DNA of 64,000 nt, from contig MKSF01000013.1 in the NCBI GenBank assembly GCA_001897155.1, positions 186,001 through 250,000 of the forward strand, given 5' to 3'. This document shows, piece after piece, positions 54,445 to 62,992 of this stretch. Position 1 is the first letter of the stretch; each line of letters starts with the position of its first letter. This DNA comes from Bacteroidetes bacterium 47-18. GTDB lineage: Bacteria > Bacteroidota > Bacteroidia > Chitinophagales > Chitinophagaceae. The position numbers were made by a program, and so were the translations under genes. Below the pieces are notes generated by a model that was given only the letters and a program-made list of their open reading frames with translations, was not told the origin of the DNA and ran no database searches.

Positions 54445-55542
54445 TTATTTCGGGGCGTTGATGGTTTCCCTGAATTTCTGCTTGAGATAATCTGTCTTGA
54501 ACAGGTGCTCCAGCATATGGTAATTCTGCTGGTCGGTAGTCTGCGCGTATAGCTGCTTCAGCACCTGTAATTTCCCGGATGTGGACCCGATGGAACGACC
54601 GATATAGCTGACCTGCTCCGTTGTAAAGCACAATTTTTTATTCTTTTGTACGAATTTTATACGGCTTTCATCTTCCTTGGATTTCAGCTTTTTCATGAAA
54701 GCGTCAAATTCCGCATCGGACATCGCGCCGCTGCAATCCGTATTAGGCGGCAGGTCTGAAGGCCAGACATCGTCCTCGGCCGGCGCTGTCCCTTCTTCCC
54801 CGTTGATCACCACATTGGACAGGTATTTGCTTTTCTGCTCCCCGCGTGGCGCAGGCGCCTCCGGCTCCTTAGTCCTTTCCTTAGCTGTTGCAGGCACTTT
54901 CTTCTCTTTGCTATCCTTAACGGGCTTCACCGTTTTTACGGTCTCTGTTTTCTTATCCGGCTTAGGCTGGCGGGGTGTATCAGCCGGCTTATCGCCACCG
55001 GGATTAAAGGCCGGGAGCGGGTCATCTTTTTTAGCAGGGGTAGCGGCCGTTTTTGTATTGGCGGCCACTGCTTCAGGCTGCTTACTTTCCACCGCCGGCG
55101 CAGGGTTATGCTGCTGCTGGTACTGGCGGGCTATGAGCTTTTCCAGGCCGCTGATATCATCTTCCGAGGCTTTGTTGCCGGCAAAGATATAATGACCGGT
55201 CTGCAGGTCATAAAGGGCGAAGTTATCATCCACCTTTCTCAGCATCAGGCCGCGGGAAGCGCCCTTCGGTATTTTCACCGCGAATTTCACCGGGGCGTAT
55301 TTATTCTGCTGGAACAAGATCTCAATATTGGTAACACCGGCATCCAGGTTGGACAGGATACAGTAATTCTGGCTCAGCCTCGGCACCATCTTACCTTCCA
55401 TCTTCACGTAAAAAGGCGTTTCCTTATCGCCTTCTATATATAAATAGGAATAGTGAGACTGTGCCCGGAGCTCAAAGCCGGACATCACCTGCAGCCACAA
55501 GAAAGCCAGCCATACTATATATTTCAAAAAAGCATTTTTCAT
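54445..55542 (-). CDS. Secreted DUF4476 protein with long Pro/Lys-rich linker
   Basis: A 365-residue exported protein from the ATG at 55542 (signal peptide MKNAFLKYIVWLAFLWLQVM...LRAQ). An N-terminal beta domain (~30-125) is followed by a very Lys/Pro/Ala/Thr-rich linker (~150-260). The C-terminal DUF4476 domain (~275-365) has MSDAEFDAFMKKLKSKEDESR, CFTTEQVSYIGRSIGS and QNYHMLEHLFKTD. The overall plan is the same as that of the smaller protein at 11155, so the two are probably distant paralogues. It ends at its own terminator and starts 38 bp after the biotin carrier gene. Confidence 0.87.
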   Translation of the reverse strand: MKNAFLKYIVWLAFLWLQVMSGFELRAQSHYSYLYIEGDKETPFYVKMEGKMVPRLSQNYCILSNLDAGVTNIEILFQQNKYAPVKFAVKIPKGASRGLMLRKVDDNFALYDLQTGHYIFAGNKASEDDISGLEKLIARQYQQQHNPAPAVESKQPEAVAANTKTAATPAKKDDPLPAFNPGGDKPADTPRQPKPDKKTETVKTVKPVKDSKEKKVPATAKERTKEPEAPAPRGEQKSKYLSNVVINGEEGTAPAEDDVWPSDLPPNTDCSGAMSDAEFDAFMKKLKSKEDESRIKFVQKNKKLCFTTEQVSYIGRSIGSTSGKLQVLKQLYAQTTDQQNYHMLEHLFKTDYLKQKFRETINAPK

Positions 55543-55579
55543 AAACATCCTTACATCTTCTGTCAAAAAACGTTATATA

Positions 55580-56077
55580 TTATTCCAGCGTAATCAGCAC
55601 CTGTCCTTTTTCCACCGCCTGACCGCTGGTCACATGGATCTCCTTTACCGTGGCGTCGGCAGCCGATTTGAACACGTTTTCCATCTTCATAGCTTCCAGC
55701 ACCAGCACCGGGTCTCCTTTTTTCAGTACCTGGCCGGGCGCTACCATGATCTTCAGCACCAGGCCCGGCATAGGCGCTTTTACGGGGTCTTTCTTCTGGC
55801 TTTTGGAGAAGTCTATACCCATATTTTTCAGCACCTGGTCTATCGGTTCCTGGATCCTGCTTTCTATCAGGCTGCCGTTCACGTTCAGCAGAACGGTCTT
55901 ACGGCTCCTGTCCATATGCTCAATGAAGATATTATATACCTTTCCGTCTGCTATGAGGCTGTATTCATGAGGGGAGATCTGCCTGCAGTCCCAGCCGGGA
56001 TGCTCATCATTTATATGTACGCCGTTGCCGTCAATCACAATGGTATGCTCGTCTGAGCTGGAAAGTACTTTATACAT
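55580..56077 (-). CDS. Biotin carboxyl carrier protein (acyl-CoA carboxylase type)
   Basis: A 165-residue carrier with the biotin-accepting K131 in VLEAMKMENVF, preceded by KAPMPGLVLKIMVAPGQVLKKGDPVLV. The N-terminal half (~1-85) is the beta-rich domain of propionyl-CoA and related carboxylase carriers rather than of AccB. The PMPG motif points to a carboxylase acting on short acyl-CoA. No carboxyltransferase or biotin carboxylase gene is adjacent; if an operon exists, its other subunits are elsewhere. Confidence 0.9.
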   Translation of the reverse strand: MYKVLSSSDEHTIVIDGNGVHINDEHPGWDCRQISPHEYSLIADGKVYNIFIEHMDRSRKTVLLNVNGSLIESRIQEPIDQVLKNMGIDFSKSQKKDPVKAPMPGLVLKIMVAPGQVLKKGDPVLVLEAMKMENVFKSAADATVKEIHVTSGQAVEKGQVLITLE

Positions 56078-56528
56078 AAGTTAAAAGTATAAAAAGTGTC
56101 GTCTTTAATGATACAAACCTTCAAAATTAACGCAATTTTTTTTATCTTTACCATAAAGATTCAGGCACCTCGCGCGCGGGCTCCGGGCCCCTTGTACCGC
56201 TGCTTCCGGACGGGTACCAACCGGCATAAAAACAGGATTTTAAAGGTTGTTCACAAGATACAAATTAAAAAGAGTATTACAATTAAATAACTGACAACCA
56301 ATAAAATAAATAACCAAAGAGTTAACTTCCCCTGCCCGGAAACATCACCCGGGTTATCTTCCGGAAAACCAAGCGTTACTTTTCAACACTTTGTGCATAT
56401 CTTAATTTTCGTTTTCAAAAACTAAGTCTCAAATTTGTACTGATCGAAAAGAATCTGACCTCGTGAAGATATCTTTCCGCATCCGGCTATTGAAACAACA
56501 TCACTTTAACGTTTAATCGTATTTTATA
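56078..56528. other. Gene-free region upstream of nrdB
   Basis: A 450-bp gap with AT-rich ends and no credible gene; a 64-codon frame at 56096-56290 has no domain, signal or codon pattern supporting it. It presumably holds the promoters of the divergent biotin carrier and nrdB genes. I could not find a clear TTTG/TAnnTTTG pair or an NrdR-type box, though CAAATTTG near 56430 is suggestive of a -7 element. Confidence 0.4.
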
Positions 56529-57503
56529 ATGGGTATTTTTGATAAAAGAATAAATTACAAACCATTTGAGTATCCGGAGGTGCTGACGTATACCGATGCA
56601 TTAAACAAGTCTTTCTGGGTACATTCCGAGGTGGATTTCACTGCCGATACGCAGGATTTCCATTCCCACCTCAACAGTCCTGAACGGACAGCCATCAAGA
56701 ACAGCTTACTGGCCATCGCGCAGATAGAAGTGGCCGTTAAGTCATTCTGGGGCAACCTGTACAACCATATGCCCAAACCGGAGCTGAACGGACTGGGCAG
56801 CACCTTCGCGGAATCTGAATTCCGTCACTCGGAGGCCTATTCGCGTCTCGTGGAAGTGCTGGGCTATAACAATGAGTTTGAGAAATTAGTGGAGATCCCG
56901 GTGATCAGGGAGCGTATCGAATACCTGACCAGCGCCCTATCCAACGTAAAATCGACAGATAAGAAAGAATACACAATGTCCCTGATACTGTTCTCCATAC
57001 TGATCGAGAACGTATCCCTGTTCAGCCAGTTTGCCATCATCCTATCCTTTACACGTTTCAAAGGCCTGATGAAAAACGTCAGCAATATCATTGCCTGGAC
57101 ATCGGTGGACGAGCAGATCCACGCCAACGCCGGCATTTTCCTGGTGAATAAGATCAGGGAGGAATATCCCGAGATGTTCACCGAGGACGCGATCAATGAT
57201 ATCCTGGAAATGGTCAAGCGCTCGCTGGACATCGAAAGCAAGATCGTGGACTGGATCTTTACGGAAGGCGACCTGGAGATCATCAAAAAGCAGGACCTGA
57301 TCAATTTCATGAAATACAGGGTGGACGACAGTCTCCGGAAAATAGGACTTACTCCCATTTACAATATCTCGGAAGAGGAATACAAGCCGATGATATGGTT
57401 TGAGGAAGAGGTATTCTCCAATACCCTGGACGATTTCTTTGCCAAACGCCCGGTAGACTATACCAAGCATGACAAAAGCATTTCCGCGTTCGACCTGTTC
57501 TAA
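56529..57503 (+). CDS. nrdB: Ribonucleotide reductase, beta (radical) subunit
   Basis: Supplies the stable radical used by the alpha subunit to make deoxynucleotides. The 324-residue ferritin-like protein keeps ESEFRHSEAY (E97, H100 and the putative radical Y104, matching E. coli E115/H118/Y122). Downstream ligands are in ENVSLFSQFAI and SVDEQIHANAG. The first carboxylate ligand, Asp84 in E. coli, seems to be E67 (AQIEVAVKSFW). The C-terminal SAFDLF tail is the expected docking peptide. There is no N-terminal ATP-cone. nrdA follows after 92 bp. Confidence 0.95.
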   Translation: MGIFDKRINYKPFEYPEVLTYTDALNKSFWVHSEVDFTADTQDFHSHLNSPERTAIKNSLLAIAQIEVAVKSFWGNLYNHMPKPELNGLGSTFAESEFRHSEAYSRLVEVLGYNNEFEKLVEIPVIRERIEYLTSALSNVKSTDKKEYTMSLILFSILIENVSLFSQFAIILSFTRFKGLMKNVSNIIAWTSVDEQIHANAGIFLVNKIREEYPEMFTEDAINDILEMVKRSLDIESKIVDWIFTEGDLEIIKKQDLINFMKYRVDDSLRKIGLTPIYNISEEEYKPMIWFEEEVFSNTLDDFFAKRPVDYTKHDKSISAFDLF

Positions 57504-57595
57504 CACAGCGCCCGGTCCCGCAACAGCCATTATAAAAATTCTTATAACATTTTCGGAATACCGATCTGAAAATTCAACATATAAACTATAGTCAC

Positions 57596-59299
57596 ATGGA
57601 ACTAAATGTATTTGAAGCCGAACAATTATTAGCATCCAACAGCATATCCACAATGGAGAAGCTGTGGTGGAAGAATGAAGAAAGCGAGCAGATCCTGAAC
57701 AGAGGCTATTTATTGAAAGGAGAGACCGTGGAAGGTGCTATAGAGCGGGTATCTACCGCTGCTGCGCAACGGCTGTACAAACCGGAGCTGAAAGAGGCTT
57801 TCCAGGAAATGATAGAACGGGGCTGGATGAGCCTTAGCTCTCCCATCTGGGCCAATATGGGCACAGAAAGGGGCCTGCCGATATCCTGTTTCAATGTACA
57901 CGTTCCGGATAATATAGAAGGCATTACCCACAAGCTGGGCGAGGTGATCATGCAGACCAAGATAGGAGGCGGGACTTCCGCTTACTTCGGCTCGCTCAGG
58001 GCACGCGGCAGCGCGGTGACGGATAACGGTAAGAGCAGCGGCGCCGTGAGCTTCATGCGATTATTTGATACGGCCATGGATACCATCTCCCAGGGAGGTG
58101 TACGCCGGGGCGCGTTTGCGGCCTATATGGATATAGACCACCCGGATATTATGGAATTCCTGACCATTAAGGATATAGGAAGCCCTATCCAGAATCTCTT
58201 TAATGCCGTATGTGTGCCTGATTACTGGATGCAGGATATGGTGGACGGAGATATGCACAAAAGGGAAGTGTGGGCCAAAGTGCTGGAATCCCGCCAGCAG
58301 AAAGGGCTGCCTTATATTTTCTTCACGGATAATGTGAACAGGAACAAGCCACAGGTATACAAAGACCATAAGCTGATGGTGAACGCGAGCAACCTCTGTT
58401 CAGAGATCATGCTGCCGTCCACCGCCGATGAATCGTTCATCTGCTGCCTGCTGTCCATGAACCTGGAGCTTTATGACGAGTGGAAGGACACCGATGCCGT
58501 GAAGCTGGCCATCTTCTTCCTGGACGCCGTACTGCAGGAGTTCATTGTAAAAACGGAAGGCAACTATTACCTGGCCAGCGCCAATAAGTTCGCCAAGCGC
58601 CACAGGGCGCTCGGGCTGGGTGTGCTGGGATGGCATTCCTACCTGCAGCGCAATATGATAGCGTTTGAAAGCATGGAAGCCAAAACCCTGACCTCCAAGA
58701 TCTTCAAGGATATCCAGGAGAGAGCCGAAAAGGCCTCTATGGAGCTGGCACGTATCTATGGTGAGCCGGAGCTGCTGAAAGGCTATGGCCGGAGAAATAC
58801 CACTACAATGGCTATCGCGCCTACCACCTCTTCATCAGCCATCCTCGGTCAGACATCCCCGGGTATAGAGCCGTACAGCTCCAATTATTATAAGGCCGGG
58901 CTGTCCAAAGGTAATTTCATGCGTAAGAATAAATACCTGAAGGAACTGCTGAAGACCAAAGGTATTGATAATGAAGAGACCTGGAGGACCATTATGCTGA
59001 ACCACGGCAGCGTGCAGCACCTGGAAGAGCTGTCGCAGCACGAAAAGAATGTATTTAAGACCTTTAAGGAGATCAGCCAGCTGGAAATCATACAGCAGGC
59101 CTCCATACGCCAGAAGTATATAGACCAGAGCCAGAGCCTGAACCTCAATATCCCTTCCAACCTGCCGGTGAAGGAGGTGAATAAGCTGATCATAGAAGCC
59201 TGGAAGCTGGGCATCAAAACCCTGTATTACCAGCGCAGCCAGAGCGTATCAAAAGAGCTGGTAATGAACCTGGTGACCTGCACGAGCTGCGAAGCCTAA
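57596..59299 (+). CDS. nrdA: Ribonucleotide reductase, alpha (catalytic) subunit, short form
   Basis: Reduces ribonucleoside diphosphates using the radical from NrdB. The 567-residue protein is much shorter than E. coli NrdA (about 760). It begins directly in the catalytic domain without the N-terminal ATP-cone. Active-site parts are present: SCFNVHV (first redox Cys), NLCSEIMLP (thiyl Cys with N and E), CCLLSMNLELY (second redox Cys), TTMAIAPTTSSS, and the Tyr-Tyr pair in LYYQRSQS. The C-terminal CTSCEA would pass electrons from thioredoxin. It is 92 bp after nrdB. Confidence 0.95.
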   Translation: MELNVFEAEQLLASNSISTMEKLWWKNEESEQILNRGYLLKGETVEGAIERVSTAAAQRLYKPELKEAFQEMIERGWMSLSSPIWANMGTERGLPISCFNVHVPDNIEGITHKLGEVIMQTKIGGGTSAYFGSLRARGSAVTDNGKSSGAVSFMRLFDTAMDTISQGGVRRGAFAAYMDIDHPDIMEFLTIKDIGSPIQNLFNAVCVPDYWMQDMVDGDMHKREVWAKVLESRQQKGLPYIFFTDNVNRNKPQVYKDHKLMVNASNLCSEIMLPSTADESFICCLLSMNLELYDEWKDTDAVKLAIFFLDAVLQEFIVKTEGNYYLASANKFAKRHRALGLGVLGWHSYLQRNMIAFESMEAKTLTSKIFKDIQERAEKASMELARIYGEPELLKGYGRRNTTTMAIAPTTSSSAILGQTSPGIEPYSSNYYKAGLSKGNFMRKNKYLKELLKTKGIDNEETWRTIMLNHGSVQHLEELSQHEKNVFKTFKEISQLEIIQQASIRQKYIDQSQSLNLNIPSNLPVKEVNKLIIEAWKLGIKTLYYQRSQSVSKELVMNLVTCTSCEA

Positions 59300-59349
59300 A
59301 TCCTGATTCAAGGTCTTTTGACCCTTAATTATACACAATTATGACCACG

Positions 59350-59378
59350 GGAGCAATACCTGCGTATTGCTCCTTTTA
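59350..59378 (+). terminator. Terminator after nrdBA
   Basis: Arms GGAGCAATAC (59350-59359) and GTATTGCTCC (59364-59373), CTGC loop, followed by TTTTATA. Confidence 0.9.
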
Positions 59379-59423
59379 TATGGCGCCCGGCTGCCGGACC
59401 GCAGGCAAGTTTTGCGCTAATTG

Positions 59424-59455
59424 GTTGTATAATGCACGTATTTAGACTAACTTTG
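59424..59455 (+). promoter_or_regulatory. Promoter of purM
   Basis: GTTG at 59424-59427 and TAACTTTG at 59448-59455 with a 20-bp spacer, matching the Bacteroidota consensus. The purM ATG is 22 bp downstream. Confidence 0.7.
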
Positions 59456-59476
59456 CAGTCTTATAATTCATACACA

Positions 59477-60646
59477 ATGAACAACCAAGATCGTTATGCA
59501 ATGCGTGGGGTATCCGCCCAGAAGGAAGAGGTGCACGCAGCCGTTTCAAAATTAGATAAAGGTTTATACCCTAAAGCGTTCTGTAAGATTTATCCTGATT
59601 ACTGGGGCGGGGATGAAGCCTATTGTAATATCATGCATGCTGACGGCGCCGGTACCAAATCCGTACTGGCTTATATGTACTGGAAAGAGACCGGTGACCT
59701 GAGCGTATGGAAAGGTATCGCTATAGACTCCATAGTCATGAATATAGATGATATGCTGTGCGTGGGTGCCGTGGGTCCCTATACCTATTCTTCCACCATA
59801 GGACGGAATAAGCACCTCATACCCGGGGAGGTCATCGCTGCCATTATCAACGGCTCACAGGAATTCTTCGATGTGATGCGGGGCTATGGCATAGACGTGC
59901 ACTTTATGGGCGGAGAAACGGCAGATGTGGGAGATGTGGTGAGGACCGTCATTGTTGACGGCACTATGGGCGCCAGGATGCCCCGTAAAAATATTGTAAC
60001 GACAGACCATATTCAGCCGGGAGACGTTATCGTGTCCTTTGCGTCCTACGGGCAGGCCGTATATGAAAGCAGCTATAATTCGGGTATAGGCAGCAACGGG
60101 CTGACCAGCGCGCGGCACGAGCTCCTGCACCACGATTACGCAACCAGGTATCCTGAAAGCATAGACCCGAATGTGCCCAGATCAGTGATCTATAACGGGC
60201 AATATCACCTGACGGACGCTACTGAAACACCCCTGGACGCGGGTAAGCTGATCTTATCCCCTACACGTACCTACGCTCCCCTGGTCTTAAAAATGCTGCA
60301 GCAGCATTTCGACCAGATACACGGCATTATCCACTGCAGCGGCGGCGGGCAGACAAAGTGCATGCATTATATGCCGCAGGGCCTGAGAGTGGTCAAGAAT
60401 AGTTTGCTGTCTGCGCCACCTGTTTTCAGGATGATACAGGAAGCCGCCGGTACGGACTGGAAAGAGATGTACCAGGTATTCAATATGGGTCAGCGCCTGG
60501 AAGTGTTCACCGACAAGGCTACCGCCGAATCCCTGATCGCCATGTCCTACCAGCTGGGTATAGACGCGCAAATCAGCGGTTACGTGGAAGCAGCCGGACA
60601 AAATGAGCTGATCATCGAATCTGAATTCGGGACGTACACCTATTAA
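59477..60646 (+). CDS. purM: Phosphoribosylformylglycinamidine cyclo-ligase
   Basis: ATP-dependent closure of the imidazole ring (FGAM to AIR), the fifth step of purine synthesis. The 389-residue protein is of the Bacteroidota PurM type: NNQDRYAMRGVSAQKEEVHAAV at the start, IMHADGAGTKSVLAYMYWKE, and GGETADVGDVVRT. GIGSNGLTSARHELL, SPTRTYAPLVLKML and HCSGGGQTKC follow. The ATG at 59477 gives the family start; one at 59432 lies before the promoter's -7 box and cannot be used. A palindromic terminator follows. Confidence 0.95.
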   Translation: MNNQDRYAMRGVSAQKEEVHAAVSKLDKGLYPKAFCKIYPDYWGGDEAYCNIMHADGAGTKSVLAYMYWKETGDLSVWKGIAIDSIVMNIDDMLCVGAVGPYTYSSTIGRNKHLIPGEVIAAIINGSQEFFDVMRGYGIDVHFMGGETADVGDVVRTVIVDGTMGARMPRKNIVTTDHIQPGDVIVSFASYGQAVYESSYNSGIGSNGLTSARHELLHHDYATRYPESIDPNVPRSVIYNGQYHLTDATETPLDAGKLILSPTRTYAPLVLKMLQQHFDQIHGIIHCSGGGQTKCMHYMPQGLRVVKNSLLSAPPVFRMIQEAAGTDWKEMYQVFNMGQRLEVFTDKATAESLIAMSYQLGIDAQISGYVEAAGQNELIIESEFGTYTY

Positions 60647-60659
60647 TACCTTCTGCCTG

Positions 60660-60695
60660 AAAGAAAGCCTGCCGGAGCTCCGGCAGGCTTTCTTT
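60660..60695. terminator. Bidirectional terminator after purM
   Basis: 16-bp arms AAAGAAAGCCTGCCGG (60660-60675) and CCGGCAGGCTTTCTTT (60680-60695) with an AGCT centre. It lies between convergent genes. Confidence 0.92.
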
Positions 60696-60742
60696 ATGCT
60701 GTGTATTGTCCGGGGATTGTATTCCTCCCCTTATAGCTATCT

Positions 60743-61156
60743 TCATACCGCAGGATGCTGGCTATTGCCACCAAGCTGCTCCGCGAACTGCTGACGCTCC
60801 CAGGCTCTTCTCCTGGCCTGCTTGCGCCCTCTCATGAACAGCAGGAGGTTCAGGAGCATCATGATACCGAGGTAGATCATAAATCCCCCTATCTTGGTGC
60901 TGAGCCGTACGATCAGCTCCTCCCGGGTATGAACGGCATGAAAGTAAATGATAGACAAGGCAAAGCCGATATTCAGGAGATAAAAGCCTATTTTGAACAA
61001 GGCATTGGTGGCAAGGGCGATATCCTTCTGGTTATGAAAGATATCGTACATAAAGATCTTACCGTTCCGGAAAAGCTGGTGAGCGACCAGCAGTGTCAGG
61101 CCTATGACCACAGGCAAATAAATGTAGTAGGCTGTTAATTGCAGTGTGTTGTTCAT
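60743..61156 (-). CDS. Small integral membrane protein (paralogue 1)
   Basis: A 137-residue protein with three predicted TM helices (~8-28, 50-72 and 86-108) and a basic, Arg/Gln-rich C-terminus. Its centre, NALFKIGFYLLNIGFALS, resembles NTLLCGYYLLNIGYIAW of the upstream gene, so the two are likely tandem paralogues. No family name can be given. It lies 11 bp after its paralogue and is probably the last gene of the GbsR/MarR operon. Confidence 0.78.
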   Translation of the reverse strand: MNNTLQLTAYYIYLPVVIGLTLLVAHQLFRNGKIFMYDIFHNQKDIALATNALFKIGFYLLNIGFALSIIYFHAVHTREELIVRLSTKIGGFMIYLGIMMLLNLLLFMRGRKQARRRAWERQQFAEQLGGNSQHPAV

Positions 61157-61167
61157 AACATATGGAT

Positions 61168-61515
61168 TTAAACGTGAAGAATATTTTTTTTGCTCAGTAT
61201 GTAAATGACCGTCATATTGATATAGTGCAGGATGCAGAGTATCAGCGTGATAACCCCCACTTTATAGCTCACCATGCTCAGGGTTTCCGCCATCCCGGAT
61301 ACCTGCTGCCAGCTGTTCAGGCTCCAGGCGATATACCCGATGTTCAGCAGGTAATACCCGCACAGCAGCGTATTATTAATAGCTTTGCACAGGCCGGTAT
61401 CCTTCACCAGGTAGCTGAGATACACAAAACCGTAAGTGTAGCACTTCCAGCCCACATAAATGGTTATAAAGCTGCTGATGGTAAGATAAGCCAGGTAGGA
61501 AAGGAGCTGATACAT
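61168..61515 (-). CDS. Small integral membrane protein (paralogue 2)
   Basis: A 115-residue protein from the ATG at 61515 (MYQLLSYLAYLTISSFITIY), with three TM helices and a short basic tail. An upstream ATG at 61557 would place its start before the operator and inside the preceding gene's 3' flank. It shares the YLLNIG core and overall hydropathy with the next gene. A copy of the regulator's palindromic operator sits 18 bp before its ATG, suggesting separate control of the membrane pair. Confidence 0.76.
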   Translation of the reverse strand: MYQLLSYLAYLTISSFITIYVGWKCYTYGFVYLSYLVKDTGLCKAINNTLLCGYYLLNIGYIAWSLNSWQQVSGMAETLSMVSYKVGVITLILCILHYINMTVIYILSKKNILHV

Positions 61516-61532
61516 AATTATAAGTTTAGAAT

Positions 61533-61554
61533 TTTCAGAAAAAATTGAAAATAT
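61533..61554. promoter_or_regulatory. Operator site 1 for the GbsR/MarR regulator
   Basis: TTTCAGAAAAAATTGAAAATAT differs at a single base from the site at 62099-62120. It is an inverted repeat (TTTCA / TGAAA) in the 53-bp gap between the regulator gene and the first membrane gene, 18 bp before the latter's ATG. Confidence 0.75.
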
Positions 61555-61568
61555 CAATTAAAAAAATA

Positions 61569-62069
61569 TCATTTGATCAGTTTCAGTAATTTGCTCATCA
61601 GCCAGTTCTCGTCACTTTTCACAGCGAGGTCCAGCAATACGCTTGCCTTGGTCGTCACATGCAGCAGGCTGTCCATAAGCGCCAGGAATTCCCCGGCCTC
61701 CCCGTTGCCGTTGTCTACTTTTTTCAATTCTTCTATGGAAGCGATAACAGGCTCCAGCTCTCTTTTCCTTCTTTCCTTTACGATCTGCTTGAATACATTC
61801 CAGATATCCTTGTCCGCCACGAAAAATTCTTTGCGTTCTCCCATCTTCAGCTCCTTGCGGACGATGCCCCAGCCCATCAGCTCCCGTATATTCATATTGG
61901 CATTACCGCGGGATATCAGCAGCGTTTCCATGATCTCATCCGTGGATAAAGGGGTCTCGCTGACCAGCAATAAGGCATGAACCATAGCCATGGTACGGTT
62001 GATACCCCAACTGGAAGCAAGGCTGCCCCAGGTCTGTATAAACTTTTCTTTGGCTTCATTCAGTTTCAT
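61569..62069 (-). CDS. GbsR/MarR-family transcriptional regulator
   Basis: A 166-residue winged-helix protein of the GbsR type: FIQTWGSLASSWGINRTMAMVHALLLVSE, recognition helix region ISRGNANMNIRELMGWGIV, and wing RKELKMGERKEFFVA. A long helical C-terminus (DIWNVFKQIVKERRKREL) probably dimerises it. It begins just downstream of operator site 2 and is followed by operator site 1 and the two membrane genes. It is therefore likely to repress its own gene and the membrane pair. The signal is unknown. Confidence 0.92.
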   Translation of the reverse strand: MKLNEAKEKFIQTWGSLASSWGINRTMAMVHALLLVSETPLSTDEIMETLLISRGNANMNIRELMGWGIVRKELKMGERKEFFVADKDIWNVFKQIVKERRKRELEPVIASIEELKKVDNGNGEAGEFLALMDSLLHVTTKASVLLDLAVKSDENWLMSKLLKLIK

Positions 62070-62098
62070 AGCTCAAATCTACACATAATTTTTTAAAC

Positions 62099-62120
62099 TT
62101 TCAAAAAAAATTGAAAATAT
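62099..62120. promoter_or_regulatory. Operator site 2 for the GbsR/MarR regulator
   Basis: TTTCAAAAAAAATTGAAAATAT, 21 of 22 bases identical to the site at 61533-61554, lies 30 bp upstream of the regulator's ATG. TTTCA and TGAAA form an inverted repeat around an A-rich centre. Confidence 0.75.
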
Positions 62121-62212
62121 TTCCCGCGATACCCGCAGTTATATTGTTCACGGTCGCAGCAGCAGTATAGCAGCACCTGCCGGTCCTTGAACTGCTATAC
62201 GGGTACCCATAA

Positions 62213-62241
62213 AAATGCCTGAGTCAATTACTCAGGCATTT
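62213..62241 (-). terminator. Terminator of the response regulator with the stop codon at the loop
   Basis: 12-bp arms AAATGCCTGAGT (62213-62224) and ACTCAGGCATTT (62230-62241) with a CAATT loop; on the minus strand TTTTT follows. The stop codon at 62228-62230 falls in the loop edge, so the final codons form the stem, as at porU. Confidence 0.85.
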
Positions 62242-62932
62242 CAAATTTATATCCCACACCCTTTACCGTTGTAATGACGTCCAGGTTCAGCTTTTGTCTT
62301 ATTTTCCGGATATGGACATCTATAGTACGGTCTCCCACTATCACATCCGTTCCCCACACCGTATTCAGTATCTCATTCCGCAGGAATACCCGGCCGGGCT
62401 TGGAAGCCAGCAGGCTCAGCAGCTCAAATTCCTTCTTGGCCAGCACCAGCTCCTCGTTCTTATAATAGACCGTAAATTTTGTCCGGTTGATCTCCAGGTC
62501 GCCGAAAGCGATCACCTCCTCGTCATTATCAGTGGCGGCAGGCTTCTCGGTATTGGCCCTCCTGAGCGCAGCCTTAACCCGGGTCAGCAGCAGCTCCGTT
62601 TTAATGGGCTTGGCTATATAGTCGTCCGCCCCGGCCTCCAGGCCTTTGATCTCAGACGCTTCATCGCTCATAGCTGTCAGGAAAATAATAACGGTAGCGT
62701 CGAAATCCGGGTTGCTTCTCAGCTCCCTGATAGCCTGCATGCCATCCTTGATGGGCATCATCATATCCAGCAATATCAGGTCGGGCTTAAAAAGCTTCGC
62801 ATTTCTCACGGCCTCCACACCATCATAGGCGGACATGGTTTCAAAACCCTCCTTATTGAGATTATATTTAATAAACTCAACGATATCCTGCTCATCGTCC
62901 ACTATCAGTATCTTACCTTTCGATGATTCCAT
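62228..62932 (-). CDS. OmpR/PhoB-family response regulator
   Basis: DNA-binding half of a two-component system, 234 residues from the ATG at 62932 (another ATG at 62950 is possible). The receiver domain (~1-120) has VDDE, the phosphoacceptor D56 in LILLDMMMP, the Thr of FLTAM, and K in IAKPIK. The winged-helix domain (~140-234) ends VITTVKGVGYKFEMPE, as PhoB-type regulators do. No histidine kinase gene is adjacent; the neighbour is an MscS-like channel. It ends with its own terminator and appears to be a separate unit. Confidence 0.95.
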   Translation of the reverse strand: MESSKGKILIVDDEQDIVEFIKYNLNKEGFETMSAYDGVEAVRNAKLFKPDLILLDMMMPIKDGMQAIRELRSNPDFDATVIIFLTAMSDEASEIKGLEAGADDYIAKPIKTELLLTRVKAALRRANTEKPAATDNDEEVIAFGDLEINRTKFTVYYKNEELVLAKKEFELLSLLASKPGRVFLRNEILNTVWGTDVIVGDRTIDVHIRKIRQKLNLDVITTVKGVGYKFEMPE

Positions 62933-62992
62933 ATTTATAAAATTTTCCACAAAACTATATAATGGTTTTGTAAACCCAGTATTATATTTTTG

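Noticed and set aside
56096-56290. A 64-codon frame upstream of nrdB
   Set aside because: Composition is skewed by AT-rich non-coding sequence and there is no recognisable domain; it starts just 18 bp from the divergent biotin carrier gene.
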